Shown here: one piece after another, positions 22,490 to 36,580 of the stretch
Layout: each line of letters opens with the position of its first letter
Numbering within the stretch: the first letter of the stretch is position 1
NCBI GenBank assembly: GCA_964016985.1
Contig: OZ024826.1
Location: 67,982,768 to 68,046,767, forward strand
Direction of reading: 5' to 3'
Length of the DNA stretch: 64,000 nt
Source of the DNA: Anodontia alba
Taxonomy: Eukaryota > Mollusca > Bivalvia > Lucinida > Lucinidae
Translations under genes and position numbers: made by a program
Notes under the pieces: generated by a model
Told to the model about the DNA's origin: nothing
What the model saw: only the letters and a program-made list of their open reading frames with translations
Database searches by the model: none

Positions 22490-24230
22490 AGGGCGTATTA
22501 GGTTATGGGGTCTGAAGCCATAAACTTTTTTGTTTCCAGCTAACTCCTCCTACAGTTTACATCCCATCAGACTGAATCTTGGTTTATAAATTGACCATGA
22601 TGTGGAGCAGCACATAATGTTTCGGGGTTACAGTCCACCAAATACTAACAGGGTTATGCCCCTTTGAAAATTCCTGTAAGTTTTTTGTTTCCAGCTAACT
22701 CCTCCTACAGTTTACATCCAATCAAGCTGAAACTTGATTTATACTTAGACCATGATGTGGAACAGTGCATATTATTTCAAGGTTACAGTCCACCTAATAT
22801 TAGCAGAGATATGTCCCTTTGAAAATTTCAGTAAACTTTTCGTTTCTGACTAAGTCCTCCTAGAGTTTACATCGGATCAAGCTGAAACTTGATTTACAGT
22901 TAGACCATGATGTGGAACAGTGCATATTTGTTCGAGGTTACAGTCCATCAAATATTAGCAGAATAATAACCCTTTGAAAATTTCGCTAAATTTTTTAGTT
23001 TCTTGCTAGCTTCTCCTACAGTTTACATCCGATCAAGCTGAAGTTTGATTTATAGGCAGACCATGATGTGATGCAGCGCATGTTGTTTTGAGGCCGCACT
23101 CCACCAAATATTAACAGAGTTATGTCCCTTGGAATATTTCGGTAAACTTTTTGTTTCTGGCCAACTCCTCCTACAGTTTACATCGGATCAAGCTGAAACT
23201 TGATTTATAGTTAGACCATGATATCGAGCAGCTCATATATATTTGAGGTTACAGTCCACCAAATATCAGCAGAGTTATTTTCCTTTGAAATTTTCAGTAA
23301 ATTTTTCACTTCCCCAGCTAACTCCTCCTACAGTTTACATTTGATCGCGCTTAAACTTGATTTATAGTAAGAACATGATGTGGAGCAGCGCAAATTATTT
23401 CAAGGTTACAGTCCACCAAATATTGGCAGTTATGCCCCTTTGAAAATTTCTGTAAATTTTTTGTTTCCGGCTTATTCCTACTACAGTTTACATTGGATCA
23501 AGCTGAAACTTGATTTATAGTTACACCATGAAGTGGAGCAGGGCATATTATTTTGAGGTTACAGTCCACCATATATTAGCAGAGCTATGCCCCTTTGAAA
23601 ATTCTGTAATCTTTTCGTTTCTGGCTAACTCCTGTAGTTTACACCTGATCAAACTGAAACTTTGTTAATACTTACACTGAGCTTAAACTCGATTTATAAT
23701 AAGAATATAATGTGGAGCAGCACATATTATTTTGAGGTTACCAAACATCAAATATTACCAGAGTTATGCCCCATTAAAAATTTCCATAAACTTTGCATTT
23801 CTGGCTAACTCCTTCTATAGTTTACATCCAATCATGCTGAAAAGCGATTTATTGTTAGACCGTGGTGTGGAGCAGCGCATATTATTAGGAGGTTACAGTA
23901 CACCAAATATTAGCAGAGTTATGCCCCTTTAAAATTCTGTTAATCTTTTGTTCCCGGCTAACTCCTCATATAGTTTACATCCAATCAAGTTGAAACTTGA
24001 TTTGTAGTTTGACCATGATGTGGAGCAGCACATATTATTCCAAAATTACAGTCCAACAAATAGTAGCAGCATTATGTCCCTTTGAAATTTTTGGTAATTT
24101 TTTGGTTTCCAGCTAACTCCACTTACAAATTTACACAGGTCGGGAGCACAGAATTGCACAGTAGTCCGCATATGTGCTACATCTTATTACTTGCCAAGGG
24201 CGTATGATGCCTCCGCTTGTAGAGCTCTTG
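22490..24230 (-). mobile_element. Family-I element, minus orientation, head and array
   Basis: About eleven monomers of roughly 155 bp (CTAACTCCTCCTACAGTTTA, CAAGCTGAAACTTGATTTA, GGTTACAGTCCACCAAATAT). At the right edge lies the inverted head: reading the minus strand from 24230, CAAGAGCTCTACAAGCGGAG, then CTTGGCAAGTAATAAGATGT. The same head is at 42603 on the plus strand. No tail was recognised at the left end. Confidence 0.85.
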
Positions 24231-26490
24231 TTTGTTTCTAGATACAATATATATATATATATATAATAGAATGGACATAATGACTCCTCAAATGGATGGA
24301 ATAACAGACGGTAAATGGTAAAAGGCCAGAACTATGTACATTTAAGCACTCTAGATGATTATCCAGATTATCTTTTTAATTATAATTTCTACACAAAACA
24401 TATGCTGTTGGTACTTATTTGAAAGTTATTGATAGGGTAGTTGTAATGAATACCCACAACTTACAATCCTTTCAGTCCTTTAAGAAATAAGTAACATGTA
24501 AGTATTTCATACTTGAAAAATAAAAAACAAAAAAAAAACAAACTGTGATATCTGATTATAAATAATGTTACTGTACACAGTAATTAAATAATTAAATAAA
24601 AATGTGGTTAAAAGGGGTTCAGAACCACAGTGATGTGGATCAAATATTCATGATGCTGAAACTAGTTACTCTGAATTGTGCAGAATGCAAACATGGTGTA
24701 GCGAAAATGGCATTGCTTTAGTTACATATCAAGAAATATTGAACAAAATGAAAGTGCAGATGATATGTAGTCTAGAGGCTTATAGAAATGAAGGAAACCG
24801 CCACCATCAGCACTCTCAGTGCTTTGATTCATATACCTGTGTTGCAACACTTCTATACTAATTACTTGTAACAATATTGTATCTTTGAATTCTGCAAGCT
24901 TTTTTGAATATCTTAACATATCTACGGACAAGACATATTTTGTAAAGGACAAAGTCTTATTTAATGAACCTACAACAGTCATTTCAGTAAGTTATTTATA
25001 AGATTACCTACTGCCTAATAATGCTAAAACATATTCATATTCATTGTATAATTCATGGTTTCAGAAATTTAGGGTGTCTACAGACAAGGCAAGTTTTGTG
25101 AATATTGAACAAAATACCAAACTTGAAAAACACAGAGCTTCAAACACTTAACTCTTAAAACTTGTAAATGATGGTAAAGGGGCTTGTTTATGAGCTAGGC
25201 AACATCCGTTATTAAGTATCCCTTATCTAAAACTAAAGAGAACAGAATGGCTAAGTAACAGAACTTCAATCCTCTCCAAATATTGGCATGTATGGTGAGA
25301 ACATCTTACAACTGTATTATCCATATAATTTATCCTCCTTTATTAAACCTCCTGTTGACTACTGCTTTTCAGCCTGCACTGACCAAAGCTGCATAATGAC
25401 ACAACCTGCTAAATAATATGTGCTCCAGAACAGTTTCTACATATGCCCAGTTTAATCAGTGTTCAATGTGAGCTGGTGAATGATCTTTAGGTTCTTAACT
25501 ACAATCCAAAAATTGATCAGACTTAGCAAGCATTAAGTAATATTGATCTGAGTCTTAGCTGGAAACATGTCACCTTGTAATTGCTAGTCTTACTGTTGAT
25601 CAATTTTATTGTTCCACTAAATAGAAAATTTTGTAATATCTTTAATATTTATTGGGACATATGGAAAATTGTGGTCACTATGAAATGAGTCCAAAAGATG
25701 TGAATGGATTTTGACATTATATATCTGTGTTTTCATAACCGAGTTAATGGACATATTTGAGCAACATCATTGTGAACTGAAATTTTTACTGATGAAATCA
25801 CTGTACATTTTATTCTGACCCCTCAAAAAGTTGTTGTAATTCAAAGTATGGACAAGACATGTCTATGGACAAGACATTTTTTGTATTTATGCGCTCATAT
25901 ATATTTGTTAGATTTAGTTGTCATTCATATATAGTATTCCTATATGTATACTACATTGCAGGTCCTTATGGCCACATCTATCGCATAAACACCATTTGTA
26001 TCAGGACACATGAGTCCACTTGTCAACTGCCTTTCACTGCCTACTCTCAATAAGAACTGTAAACTACACATTTAGTATGAAAACATTTTCAAAATTGCAA
26101 GAAACATAAAAAAAATAGGAAATGGAGTGAAAAATTAGGGCTTTTTTAGGAATTCCCCTTGGATTTTTCACTTGTTTAGAAATTTTAGCAAAACTGAGAA
26201 AAATTAGGATTTTTCAGGAATTTAGGGACGCTGGACAGCCTGTAGTTCAGTTTAGCTGAGAGCTAAAATCTCTGATCCTGATCAGGCTGCGTGGATGCGC
26301 AAGCTGATCTGGTTTGGTCCACACTGGTCATATATATGAGCTCTTTTGAATAATTATGAGAAACAAGCTTATGGCATTTAAGACCAGCTTAGACCAAGAT
26401 CAACCTGTGCAGTCTGATCTGGGTCTACACATATCGCCAACAGAATGCATTATGTCCACTAGCAGTGTAAACTCTGCATTTCAAAAAAAA
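24231..26490. other. AT-rich spacer with short repeats
   Basis: (TA)n at 24247-24263. At about 26250-26470 a GATCAGGCTGCGTGGATGCG / AGTCTGATCTGGGTCTACAC block resembles a hairpin MITE type common in bivalves. Several short open frames lack recognisable features. No gene supported. Confidence 0.45.
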
Positions 26491-28663
26491 AACTAGAAAT
26501 GTGTCAGTATGACACAGATGCCGCCACCCAGGGCCATCCTCATCCACTTGCAGGCATTTTGCAAAAAATGAAGTTGAAAAAAGGGCCATAACTCTCATAA
26601 TAATTGGCAGATTTTACCCTAAATCAAACTTGACCATATTTTATGATTATATATCTGTGTATAAAATATGAATCCAATACACAAATCAATCTTTTTTAAA
26701 AAAAAAATATCGGAAGGAAAACATCTTTTGAGGTGAAAAAGGGCCATAACTCCAATAATAATGGTTGATTTTACCCTAATTGGAACTAATGACCTCTATT
26801 TTATGATGGTATACCTGTGTGTTAAATATGAATTCAATACACTAATGTTTTCAAAAGATATCAAACTGAAACTATTTTTCAACATTGAAAAAGGGCCATA
26901 ACTCCAAAAATAATTGGTGGATTTTACCCTAAATCAAACTTGACCTACATTTTATAATTATATGCTTTTGTATAAAATATGAATACAATTCACAAATCTT
27001 TTCAAATTATGGAACAGAAACCATTTTTCAAAGTTGAAAAAGGGCCATAACTCCCAAAATAATAGGTGGATTTTACTCTAAATCAAACTTGACCTACATT
27101 TTATGATTATATACCTGTGTATAAAATTTGAATCCAATATACTAATCTTTTGAGAAGATATCGAACGGAAACCATTTTTCAACTATTTTTCAACACTGAT
27201 AAAGGGCCGTAACTCCAAAAATAATTGGTGGATTTTACCCTAAATAGAACTTGACCTATACTTCATAATATGCTTGTGTATAAAATATGAATCCAATACA
27301 CTAATCTTTTCAAAAGATATGGAACGGAAACCATTTTTCAAAGTTGAAAAAGGGCCATAACTCCCAAAATAATATGTGGATTTTACTCTTAATTAAACTT
27401 TACCTACATTTTATGATTATATACCTGTGTATAAAATTTCAATCCAATACACCAATCCTTTCAAAAGATATCGCATGGAAACTGTTTTTCAAAGTTGAAA
27501 ATTTTTCAAAGTTGAAAAAGGGCCATAACTCCCAAAATAATTGGTGGATTTTACCCTAAATCGAATTTGACCTACAATTTACGATTATATATCTGTGTAT
27601 AAAATTTCAACCCAATACACCAATCCTTTCAAAAGATATCGAACGGAAACCACTTTTCAACTATTTTTCAACATTGATAAAGGGCCTTAACTCCAAAAAT
27701 AATTGGTGGATTGTACCCTAAATCGAACTTGACCTATATTTTATAATTATATGCTTGTGTATAAAATATGAATCCAATACACTAATCTTTTCAAAAGTTA
27801 TGGAACAGAAACCATTTTTCAATGTTGAAAAAGGGCCATAACTCCCAAAATAATAGGTGGATTTTACTCTAAATCGAACTTGGCCTACATTTTATGATTA
27901 TATACCTGTGTATAAAATTTCAATCCAATACACCAATCCTTTCAAAAGATATCACACGGAAAATATTTTTCAAAGTTGAAAATTTTTCAAAGTTGAAAAA
28001 GGGCCATAACTCCCAAAATAATTGGTGGATTTTACCCTAAATCGAACTAGACCTACATTTTATGATTAATACCAGTGTATAAAATTTCAACCCAATACAC
28101 CAATCCTTTCAAAAGATATCGAACGGAAACCATTTTTCAACTATTTTTCAACATTGATAAAGGGCCATAACTCCAAAAATAATTGGTAGATTGTACCCTA
28201 AATCGAACTTGACCTATATTTTATAATTATATGCTTGTGTATAAAATATGAATCCAATACACTAATTTTTTCAAAAGTTATGGAACGGAAACCACTTTTC
28301 AAAGTTGAAAAAGGGCCATAACTCCCAAAATAATAGGTGGATTTTACTCCAAATCGAACTTGACCTACATTTTATGATTATATACCTGTGTATGAAATTT
28401 CAATCCAATACACCAATCCTTTCAAAAGATATCGCATGGAAACCATTTTTCATAGTTGAAAAAAGGCCATAACTCCCAAAATAATTGGTGCATTTTACCC
28501 TAAATCGTACTTGACCTAAATTTTATGATTATATACCTGTGTATAAAATTTCAATCCAATACACCAATCCTTTCAAAATATATCGCACGGAAACCGTTTG
28601 TGTTATGTATGGGATGGACGTACGGACAGCTGTGATACATTGAAAATGGCGGGGGCATAAAAA
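26491..28663 (+). mobile_element. Complete family-B tandem-repeat element
   Basis: Head: AACTAGAAATGTGTCAGTAT with the hairpin TGTGTC-AGTAT-GACACA (26500-26516), then GATGCCGCCACCC. Body: about twelve monomers of 150-168 bp as at 73-1061, with an alternation of two monomer subtypes (those with CAATCCAATACACCAATCC and those with GAATCCAATACACTAATC). Tail: GGGATGGACGTACGGACAG, then AATGGCGGGGGCATAAAAA. It has both ends and encodes no protein. Confidence 0.85.
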
Positions 28664-29684
28664 GTCTACTCTATTAAGTATGCAAATCAGCAGAAGTCAA
28701 ATTAGCCTGCGCTTGTCACATTTAAACTCATTTCAGATCGTTAGGGCTGACAACATACACAAAGTAACATAAACATTGACCAGATGTACTTCGCCTTTGA
28801 GGAAAGGGACCTTGTATGTTATGTAGTGACTCAAACAAGAACAACCAGTCGGTACTCTTTTGAAGTATTTTTGTCAGCTTATGCGTTTCAAAGGTCAACC
28901 TATATGCAACATCTGTTGACAGTCAATTTTCCCGAGGCGTCTAACGGGAGAAAAATATGTGTTTTCCGGTCGGTCTTTTGTTAACTTTGTGCAGTGGACT
29001 AAACTCTAAGGGACTAAACCAACTTACCTTTAGAAAGTGGCACCATCCCGGCGATCCAAATAAATGTGCTTGTGTTTATTATTGAAGGGGGTAAGGAACT
29101 TTAATTCGACATAGAATTACTTGGAAAACAAACATCAGTGAATCGTAATTATTTTAATTGTTCATACAATTTCAGACAGAGATTATAAATCACATAAAGC
29201 AAATATGAACCATGATTCCTAAAATGTCAAACAGCAAGAACAATAATGATTAAAGTTTGTTTGAAATTTTAGAACATTTACCTTATTTCTGGTTCTCTAA
29301 ATGTGAGCGATGAAATCGCGCAGCTTTGTACGGAGGGGAGGGGCAGGGCATGTTCCGCTGGGAAAATTTGAAAATTAGTCTCTCTGATACAATCTTGGAC
29401 TTTTTTTCTCTAACCTTTGCTGCTTTGAATGCGAGCATGTTTCCCCCCTGCATACATATATTTTTTGTCACATTAAAACAACATTTAAACAAATTAGGGA
29501 TCAAGGAGCCCATATGTCAACAGTCACTGATCAACCCACCGTGGGCTCATTAGAATATCCACGGTGATGATATCAGGCTAATGGAGGTCAGTACTTCCTG
29601 CCTCAGACAGCTAGTGCAAGCACTCGTCACTTGTGATTATGTACAGTAGACCTATGAATGATCACGAACCTAACACGCTGATAA
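28664..29684. other. Spacer, non-repetitive
   Basis: A 66-codon frame at 28784-28984 and overlapping frames at 29283-29553 show no recognisable family. A first exon cannot be excluded but is not supported. Confidence 0.4.
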
Positions 29685-32066
29685 CAAGAGATCCATGGGC
29701 CACGGGTCTGAGTGACATAACCACTGCAGATATGCAGATGTTATGCAACATTTTTCCAATCCTGTCATCGCAACTAATGAAAAGATCATCATTTAAACAG
29801 TTCTTAATTTTGATGAAGAATATATATGGCATGACAGTCAATGGAGTGTGATCATTTTAACAAACTCTCAATCACATTTCAACAGTAAGCTCAATGTGAA
29901 ATTTGGTGGCAAATGGCTAAGTGGTTTCTGAAGAATCACGATTTTATACATGTAAACAGCTCAGTGGCAGGGAAATATAATAAACATAAACAAGATGGCA
30001 GCCATCTTAGATTTCCAATCAGAATGATTTTAGCTACTGTTGATCTACAAGTCACCTCGATACTTCCAATGAACTTTGAATGAATTGCCCTTTCGGTTCA
30101 GGAGAAAAAGTTCAAAACAGATTTTCAAGATGGACGCCATGACCGCAGTTTGGGATTTCCTATCGCAACAATTTAAGCTATTTTTTTATCTACAAGTCAC
30201 CCCGATGCTTCCTACCAAGTTTCGAGTCAATTGGCCTTTCAGTTCAGAAGAAGAAGGGAAAAATAGATTTTCAAGATGGCCACTATCTTGGATTTCCGAT
30301 TGGAACAATTTTAGCTATTTTTATATCTACAAGTCATCCCGATGCTTCCTACCAATTTTCAAATCAACTGGCCCTTTGGTTTAGGAAAATAAGCGAAAAA
30401 AAGAGTTTCAAGATGGCCGCCATGGTGGCCACCTTGGATTTCCGATCCAAACAATTTAAGCTATTTTAGATCTACAAGTCACTCCAATGCTTCCTACCAA
30501 GTTTCGAGTCAAATGGCCTTTCAGTTCAGGAGAAGAAGCGAAAAATAGATTTTCAAAATGGCTGTCATGGCGGCCATCTAGGATTTCTGACAGGGACAAT
30601 TTTAGCTACTTTTGATCTACAGGTCACCCTGATGCTTCCTACCTAGTTTAAAGTCAATAAGCCTTTCGGTTTACGAGAAGAAGTGAAAAATAGAATTTCA
30701 AGATGGCCTCCATGGCAGCCATCTTGGATTTCCAATTGGAACAATTTTAGCCACTTTTGATCTATAAGTCACCCCGATGCTTCCTACCAAGTTTCAAGTC
30801 AATTGGCTTTTGGGTTTAGGAGAAGAAGCGAAAAAAAGATTTTCAAGATGGCCACCATTGCGGCCATCTTGGATTTCCGATCAGCAGGATTTTAGCTATT
30901 TTTGATCTACGTCACCCTGATACGTCCTACCAAGTTTGTAGTCAATTGGCCTTTAGGCTCAGGAAATGAAGTGAAAAATAGATTTTCAAGATGGTGGCCA
31001 TGGCAGCCATCTTTGATTTCAGATCAGAATGATTTTACCTATTTTTGATGTACAAATCACCCCAATGCTTCCTTCCAAGTTTTGAGTCAATTGGCATTTG
31101 GGTTTAGGAGAAGAAGCGAAAAATAGATTTTCAAGTTGGCTGCTCTTGGATTTACAATAGGCACGATTTTAGCTATTTATTATCTACAAGTCACCCTAAT
31201 GCCTCCTACCAAGTTTCGAGTCAACTGGCCTTTCAGTGCAGGAGAAGAAGCGAAAAATAGATTTTCAAGATGGCAGCCATGGCGGCCATTTTGGATTTAC
31301 GATCAGCACGATTTTAGCTATTTTTGATCTACAAGTCACCCCAATGCTTCCTACCAAGTTTCGAGTCAACTGGCCTTTCGGTTCAGAAGAAGAAGCAAAA
31401 AATAGACTTTCAAGATGGCTGCCATGGCGGCCATCTTGGATTTCAGATCGGCACGATTTTAGCTAATTTTGATCTACAAGTCATCCAGAGGCTTTTTAGC
31501 AAGTTTGGAGTCAATTGACCTTTCGGTTCAGGAGAAAAAACGAAAAATAGATTTTCAAGATGGCGGCCATCTTGGATTTCCGATCAGCACAATTTTAGCT
31601 ATTTTTGATCTATAAGTCACCCTAATGCTTCCTACCAAGTTTGGAGTCAACTGGCTTTGGGGTTTAGGAGTAGAAGCGAAAAATAGATTTTCAAGATGGC
31701 TGCCATGGAGGCCATCTTGGGTTTCCGATCGGCACGATTTTAGCTATTTTTGATCTACCCTGATGCTTCCTAGCAAGTTTGGAGTCAATTGGCCTTTCGG
31801 TTCATGAGAAAAAGCGAAAAATAGATTTTCAAGATGGCGGCCATTGTGGCCATCTTGGATTTCTAATCAGAACGATTTTAGCTATTTTTTTTATCTACAA
31901 GTCACCCCGATGCTTCCTACCAAGTATCAAGTCAATTGGCCCAGGAGCGTAGGAGGAGTTGTCTTTTAAAGCAATTGTTGACGCCGCATGACACACGATG
32001 GACGACGGACATTGCCTGACCACAATAGTTCACCATGAGCACTTCGTGCTGAGGTTAGCTAAAAAT
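29685..32066 (+). mobile_element. Complete family-A element
   Basis: Head CAAGAG (29685), a degenerate palindrome ATCCATGGGCCACGGGT, TGAGTGACATAACC, then the 300 bp 5' module (ATGCAGATGTTATGCAACAT, TGGCTAAGTGGTTTCTGAAG). About a dozen 145 bp monomers follow (GATCTACAAGTCACCCCGAT, TTCCTACCAAGTTTCGAGTC, GATTTTCAAGATGGC, CATCTTGGATTTC). Tail: GATGGACGACGGACATTG, then hairpin TTCACCATGAGCAC-TTC-GTGCTGAGGTTAGCTAAAAA. Non-coding: the frames seen inside are by-products of the monomer. Confidence 0.9.
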
Positions 32067-33222
32067 TTGAGCAAATTTGGCTCAGTGGCTTCAGAGGAGA
32101 AGTTGTCTGAAATTCTAAACAGTTTTCCCATACAAATGTTATGGGGCTCATACAAATGCATATGGAAGCAAACTTGACCTTGCTGTAAAAAGGTTAAATG
32201 TCAACGTACTAAAATCTTTTTAGCAACTTTGATAGAGCACCTGTCCCCGATGATTTGTGCAAAGATTCTGCCCTCAGGCATCCTCGGTTCTGGAGAAAAA
32301 AATTTTTAAAGGGTTTTACCATAAATGGGCATGGCGGCCATCTTGGTCAATGAACCGCGACCATTTTAGCAATCTTTCGTTCCACCGACCTAAGAAGGCT
32401 CAATATGAAATTTGAGCAAATTTGGCTCAGTGGCTTCAGAGGAGAAGTCCTTTGAAATTCTCAACAATTTTCCTATTGGACTGTATGGGGCTCATACAAA
32501 TGCATAGGGAAGCAAACTTGACCTTGCCGTAAAAAGGTCAAATGTCTACGTACGACAATTCTTTTAGCAACTTTTGTAGACCTCTCGCACCCGACGATTT
32601 GTGCAAAGATTCAGCCCCAAGACATTCTCAGTTCTGGAGAAGATTTTTAAAGGTTTTTACCATATATGGGCATGGCAGCCATCTTGGTCAACGGACCGCG
32701 ACAATTTTAGCAATCTTTTGTTTCCCCACCCTAAGGTGGCACCATATGAAATTTGAGCAAAATTGGCTCAGAGGCTTCAGAGGAGAAGTCGTTTGAAATT
32801 CTCAACAATTTTCCCATTCAAATGTATTGGGCTCATACAAATGTATAGGGAAGCGAACTTGACCTTGCCGTAAAAAGGTCAAACGTCAACATACGATAAT
32901 TCTTTTAGCAACTTTGGTAGACCTCCTTTCCCCAATGATTTGTGCAAAGATTCAGCCCCAAGGCATCCTCGGTTCTGGAGAAGAAGATTTTTAAAGGTTT
33001 TTACCATATATGGGCATGGCGGCCATCCTGGTCAATGGACCGCGACCATTTTAGCAAACTTTCTTTCCCCCACCCTAAGGAGGCTCTACATGAAATCTGG
33101 GCAAAACTGGCTCAGCGCTTTCAGAGGAGAAGTCGTTTGAAAATGTTAACGGATGGACAGATGGACGACGGACGAAAAGTGATCACAATATCATCCTGAG
33201 CATAGCTCAGGTGAGCTAAAAA
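32067..33222 (+). repeat. Family-C tandem array with 3' tail
   Basis: Three monomers of about 340 bp (AAATTTGAGCAAAATTGGCT, AACTTGACCTTGCCGTAAAA, GTTTTTACCATATATGGGC, GCGGCCATCTTGGTCAA). Tail with GATGGACAGATGGACGACGG, then hairpin CATCCTGAGC-ATA-GCTCAGGTGAGCTAAAAA. The array starts abruptly at a family-A tail and has no head. Confidence 0.85.
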
Positions 33223-33559
33223 TAACTTTGCCCATTGCAGTTTTTTCTCTCGCAAATTTTAATGATTAAACAATTGTTGTTAACCAAATTTTATTTCCTG
33301 CAGTGACAAAAGATTATTGTAGGCCTACTATAATTGGTAACTGATAATGGTAGTCATAGAAACCTCAGGCATAGGTACTTGGAGCAGGGAACCAGTCTTA
33401 ATAGAAAAAGTAGTCCCTTACCTGGCTTTATGCACCTCATGCTGTGTGCAGCAAGAGCAGCAAAGCTTTATTACACAATTTAGGGTCATAAAACCATACT
33501 GTAATTTCATGGTTAGGGGAAGGAAAAGGAAACATTTTTTAGATAAGTCATGTTCTCGA
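33223..33559. other. Spacer
   Basis: Short non-array stretch, no gene. Probably the old insertion site of the neighbouring elements. Confidence 0.4.
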
Positions 33560-35037
33560 TATGCAATTTCAGCTATTTTTGATCTACAAGCCACCTTAAT
33601 ACTTTCTACCATGTTTCGAATCAACTGGAATTTCCATTCAGGAGAAGAAGTTCAAATTAGATTTTCAAAAGATGGCCATCTTGGATTTTGGAACAATTTT
33701 GTATCTACAAGTCACCACAGTACTTCCTACCAAGTTTCGAGTCAACTGGCCTTTTGGTTCAAACCAGATTTTCAAGATGGTGGCCATGGCAGCTATTTTG
33801 GATTCTGCATCAGAACGATTTTCACTATTTTTTATCTACAAGTCGCCTTGATATTTCCTACCAAGTTTTGAGTCAATTAGCCTTTGGGTTCGGAAGAAGT
33901 AGTTCAAAATAGATCTTTAAGATGGCAGAGATGGCGGCCATCTTGGATTTCTGACTGGAACAATTTTAGCAATTTTTAATTAACAAGTTGTCCAATACTT
34001 CCTACCAAGTTTTAAGCCAGTTGGCATTTCTGTTCAGGAGAAGAAGTTCATAACAGATTTTTAAGATGGCGGTCATCTTGGATTTCCGAATGGAACAATT
34101 TTAGCTATTTTTAATCTACAAGTCGCCCTGGTATTTCCTAGCAAGTTTCGAGTCAATTGGTCTTTCAGTTCAGGAGAAGAAGTTCAAAACAGATTTTCAA
34201 GAGCGCTGCCATGGCGGCCATTTTAGATTTCCAATCAGAATGATTTCAGCTTTTTCTGATCTACAATGAAATGCCCTGATACTTCCTACCAAATTTCAAG
34301 TCTATTGGCCTTTCGGTTCAGGAGAAGAAGCAAAAAATAGATTTTCAAGATGGAGGCCATCTTGGATTTCTGATCAGAATGATTTTAGCTATTTTTGATC
34401 TACAAGTCACCCCGATGCTTACTACCAAATTTCAAGTCAATTCACCTTTCGTTCAGGTGAAGAAGGGAAAAACAGATTTTCAAGATGGCCGCCATGGTCA
34501 CCATCTTGGATTCCAGATCAGAATGATTTTAGCCTATTTTGATCTTCAAGTCACCCCTATGCTTCCACCAAGTTTCAAGTCAATTGGCTTTCTGGTTCTG
34601 AAGAAGAAGCAAAAAATAGATTTTCAAGATGGCCATCTTGGATTTCAGATCAGAAAGATTTTGGCTATTTTTGATCTACAAGTCACCCCGATGCTTCCTA
34701 CCAAGTTTCGAGACAATTGGCCTTTCAGTTTTGGAGAAGAAGAGAAAAATAGATTTTCAAGAAGGCCGCCATGGCGGGCATCTTGGATTTCCAATCTGAA
34801 CGATTTTAGCTATTTTTGATCTACAAGTCACCCTGATGCTTCCTACCAAGTTTCGAGTCACCTGGCCTTTCGGTTTTGGAGAAGAAGAGAATGACAGATT
34901 TTCAAGAAGGCCGCCATAGCGGGTATCTTGGATTTCCAATCTGAACGAATTTAGCTATTTTTGATCTACAAGTCCTCCCCGATGCTTTCTACCAAGTTTC
35001 AAGTCAATTGTCCTTTCGGTTCAGGCAGAGAAGAGAA
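33560..35037 (+). repeat. Family-A array without ends
   Basis: About ten 145 bp monomers, more diverged than those at 40200-41200. It begins mid-monomer and is cut at 35038 by a new head. Confidence 0.9.
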
Positions 35038-35702
35038 CAAGAGGCCCATGGGCCACGGTTCGCTCACCTGAGTGACATAGCCACTGCAGACATGCAGATG
35101 TTATGCAACATTTTTCCAATCCTATCATCGCAACTAATGAAAATATCATCATTTGAGCAGTTCTTAGTTTTGAAGAAGAATATATGGGCCTGACAGTCAA
35201 TGGAGCATGATCATTTGAATAAACTATCAATCACATTTCAACAGAAGGATCAATGTGAAATTTGGTGGAAATTGGCTAAGTGGTTTCTGAAGAATCATGA
35301 TTTTATACATGTAAACAGCACAGCGGCAGGGAAATATTATAAATACAAGAGGCCCACGGGCCACGGTTCGCTCACCTGAGTGACATAGCCACTGCAGACA
35401 TGCAGATGTTATGCAACATTTTTCCAATCCTATCATAGCAACTAATGAAAATATCATCATTTGAGCAGTTCTTAGTTTTGAACAAGAATATATGGGCCTG
35501 ACAGTCAATGGAGCATGATCATTTGAATAAACTATCAATCACATTTCAACAGAAGGATCAATGTGAAATTTTGTGGAAATTGGCTAAGTGGTTTCTGAAG
35601 AATCATGATTTTATACATGTAAACAGCACAGTGGCAGGGAAATATTATAAATACAAGAGGCCCACGGGCCACGGTTCACTCACCTGTGTGACATAGCCAC
35701 TG
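35038..35702 (+). repeat. Family-A 5' module repeated three times
   Basis: CAAGAGGCCC starts at 35038, 35346 and 35654, an exact 308 bp spacing. Each is followed by GGTTCGCTCACCTGAGTGAC (third copy: CACTCACCTGTGTGAC). Copies 1 and 2 are nearly identical. Copy 3 is cut after about 48 bp, where family-C sequence begins. The minus-strand peptide CITSACLQWLCHSGE encoded in each module is an artefact of duplication. Confidence 0.9.
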
Positions 35703-36580
35703 CTATGCATAAGAAAGCAAACTTGACCTTGCCGTAAAAAGGTCAAATGTCAATGTATGACCAATATTTTAGCAACTTTGGTAGACCCCCTGTCCCCGAT
35801 GATTTATGCAAATATTCAGCCCCAAAGCATCCTCGGTTCTAGAGAAGAAGATTTTTAAAGGTTTTTACCATATATGGGCATGGCGGCCACCTTGGTCAAC
35901 GAACCGTAACCATTTTAGCAATCTTTTGTTCCCCCTACCTAAGGAGGCTCCATATGAAATTTGAGCAATATTGGCCCACAGGCTCCAGAGGAAAAGTTGT
36001 TTGAAATTCTGAACATTTTTCCCATACCTATGCATAAGGAAGCAAAATTGACCTTACCGTAAAAAGGTAAATGTCAATGTACGACCATTATTTTAGCAAT
36101 TTTGGTAGCCCTCCTGTTCCCAAATATATTTGCAAAGATTCAGCCATAAGGCTGCTCGGTTTTGGAGAAGAAGATTTTTAAAGGTTTTTCTCATACAAAT
36201 GCATAGGGAAGCAAACTTGACCTTGCCGTAAAAAGGTCAAATGTCAACGTACGACAATTCTTTTAGCAATTTTGGTAGACCTCCCGTCCCCGATGATTCC
36301 TGCAAAGGTTCAGCCCCAAGGCATTCTCGGTTCTGGAGGAGAAGATTTTTAAAGGTTTTTACCATATATGGGGGTGGCGGCCATCTTGGTCAACGAACCG
36401 CAACCATTTTAGCAATTTTTAGTTCCCCCACCCTAAGGAGGCTCCATATGAAATTTGAGCAAAATTGGCTCAGCGGCTTCAGAGGAGAAGTCGTTTGAAA
36501 ATGTTAATGGACGGACGGACGGACGACGGACGAAAAGTGATCACAATAGCTCATCCTGAGCAGAGCTCAGATGAGCTAAA
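35703..36580 (+). repeat. Family-C array with tail, joined to a family-A head
   Basis: Two to three C monomers, then a (GGAC)n/GACGGACG tract and the hairpin CATCCTGAGC-AGA-GCTCAGATGAGCTAAAAA. Together with the head at 35654 it forms an A-head/C-body chimera. Confidence 0.85.

Noticed and set aside
30076..31518. Many 60-170 residue open frames in family-A arrays (also 33347-33871, 34379-34819, 40168-41177, 47717-48100, 48942-49656, 59761-60329)
   Set aside because: All read the same 145 bp monomer in successive frames (FDLQVTPMLP, EEKNRFSRW, MIYKSPQCF). They lack a common start and exist only because the monomer has few stops.
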